From Acinetobacter lwoffii (GTDB lineage Bacteria; Pseudomonadota; Gammaproteobacteria; Pseudomonadales; Moraxellaceae): a stretch of DNA of 64,000 nt. The notes beneath the pieces were generated by a model. The model saw only the letters and a program-made list of their open reading frames with translations. It was not told the DNA's origin and ran no database searches. The first letter of the stretch is position 1, and each line of letters starts with the position of its first letter. This document shows, piece after piece, positions 63,443 to 64,000 of this stretch. The stretch lies in the NCBI RefSeq assembly GCF_015602705.1, contig NZ_CP059081.1:1187702-1251701 (forward strand). Direction: 5' to 3'. The translations under genes and the position numbers were made by a program.

Positions 63443-63744
63443 TAGAATTCCTTGAATTTATTTAATAATTAATTTTCTTTGTATGAGATATAAACAAAAA
63501 CTCAAGCCAGGGTAAAGTGAAAAATTTAACTTAGACAGTCATCTATTTGACCAAAATATAAAATCTGACTTTATTGAAGACTGAATGGATTTATATGCAA
63601 TCCAAAAGGAATGACTTTTAACTTGACGAGATCGACGAAGGAAATAAAGTTGAGTTATTTGTCAAAGAAGAAGCAGTTTAATGGTGTAGTCGATAGAAAT
63701 GATTTTACTGGGATGTTTCTTTTAGTCATTTATCTTTAAAGATG
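63443..63744. other. Gap with a possible small relic ORF
   Basis: About 300 bp. On the plus strand 63595-63681 reads as an ATG frame of 8 codons, TAA, then 19 more codons in the same frame (contains LDEIDEGNKVELFVKEEAV) to a second TAA. The second part is protein-like but has no start. Otherwise only the promoter region of the minus-strand fragment gene. Confidence 0.3.
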
Positions 63745-63779
63745 AAAAACATCTACCCATTGCTGAGAATAGGTAGATG
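63745..63779 (-). terminator. Terminator of the luciferase-like gene
   Basis: On the minus strand CATCTACC-N14-GGTAGATG followed by TTTTT, 10 bp after the stop. Confidence 0.75.
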
Positions 63780-63789
63780 CAACTCTTAT

Positions 63790-64000
63790 TTACTGACCAT
63801 TTTTAATTTGCATCAACAGCTCAAAGTTATGTAGGCGTTTGTCAGTGTCATAGATGTCGCAAGTAAAGATAAACTCATCCACGTCATATTTGGCTAAAAG
63901 CGATGCCAGACCGGCTTTAACGGTTTCTTTGGAACCGACCTGGGCCATGGCAAAGAAATTATCGACTGACATTTTTTCCGGCGGCGACCACAGACCTTCC
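63790..64000 (-). CDS. LLM-class flavin-dependent oxidoreductase, C-terminal part
   Basis: The frame is open from the right edge to the stop at 63790; about 70 codons are visible, so the N-terminus lies outside the window. The segment EGLWSPPEKMSVDNFF, then VGSKETVKAGLASLLAKYDVDEFIFTCDIYD, matches the C-terminus of bacterial luciferase-like monooxygenases of the YhbW type (GSPETV motif, here GSKETV; DE-x3 strand). They use reduced FMN in the cytosol. The internal Met at 63972 is not the start, because the family motif WxPPE lies before it. Confidence 0.85.
   Translation of the reverse strand, partial: EGLWSPPEKMSVDNFFAMAQVGSKETVKAGLASLLAKYDVDEFIFTCDIYDTDKRLHNFELLMQIKNGQ

Overview
The window looks like chromosomal core DNA of an Acinetobacter species (Moraxellaceae). 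I base this on the gene set and order: rpsF-rpsR-rplI-dnaB-alr, cyoABCDE, a divergent AceR-like/AceI-like LysR-PACE pair, a BlsA-like BLUF photoreceptor, divergent ppsA/ppsR, moderate-to-low GC, and AT-rich intergenic DNA. I see no insertion sequence, prophage, CRISPR array, rRNA or tRNA. Genes are cut by both edges: a flavin monooxygenase at the left and a luciferase-like oxidoreductase at the right.

Layout. 1-2 kb: Baeyer-Villiger-type monooxygenase (partial) divergent from an AraC-type regulator. 2-11 kb: zapE, glcB (malate synthase G), an aldehyde dehydrogenase, an SRAP/HMCES-type DNA-repair protein, a MarR regulator and a TerC-CBS membrane protein, with two long AT-rich gaps; the gap at 10.9-11.4 kb appears to hold decayed coding sequence. 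11-17 kb: thiM below an unrecognised zinc-ribbon protein, then pepN. 17-24.6 kb: two universal stress proteins, an esterase lipoprotein, an SMR pump, a BenE-like transporter, a LeuE-like exporter, transaldolase, and the aceR-aceI-like pair. 24.7-32.5 kb: a propeller-metalloprotease whose lipoprotein signal is out of frame, then a fatty-acid/acyl-CoA cluster (thiolase, FabG-type reductase, MaoC-type hydratase) and a beta-lactamase-fold esterase. 32.5-42.5 kb: NlpE-like lipoprotein, dnaX, thioesterase, iron alcohol dehydrogenase, a tight four-gene run (LMW phosphatase, murB, DUF218 protein, lysophospholipase-like hydrolase) and a GltB-like FMN protein.

42.7-48.5 kb is the most interesting part. 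It holds a small self-contained transcription unit (promoter, Shine-Dalgarno, 21-codon ORF, 14-bp hairpin, terminator). Next is a WYL regulator divergent from an Anbu-type operon: circularly permuted ATP-grasp, alpha-E protein, transglutaminase and the proteasome homologue Anbu. A BLUF photoreceptor follows.

48.5-64 kb: alr, dnaB, rplI-rpsR-rpsF, cyoABCDE (minus strand), a GYF/RDD membrane protein, ppsA and divergent ppsR (its regulatory kinase/phosphorylase), and a short protein that looks like a degenerate NADPH domain of a Baeyer-Villiger monooxygenase.

The metabolic genes together suggest an aerobe living on acetate, fatty acids and aromatics: glyoxylate shunt (glcB), gluconeogenesis (ppsA/ppsR), acyl-CoA chemistry, aldehyde oxidation, BenE-like uptake and cytochrome bo3 respiration.
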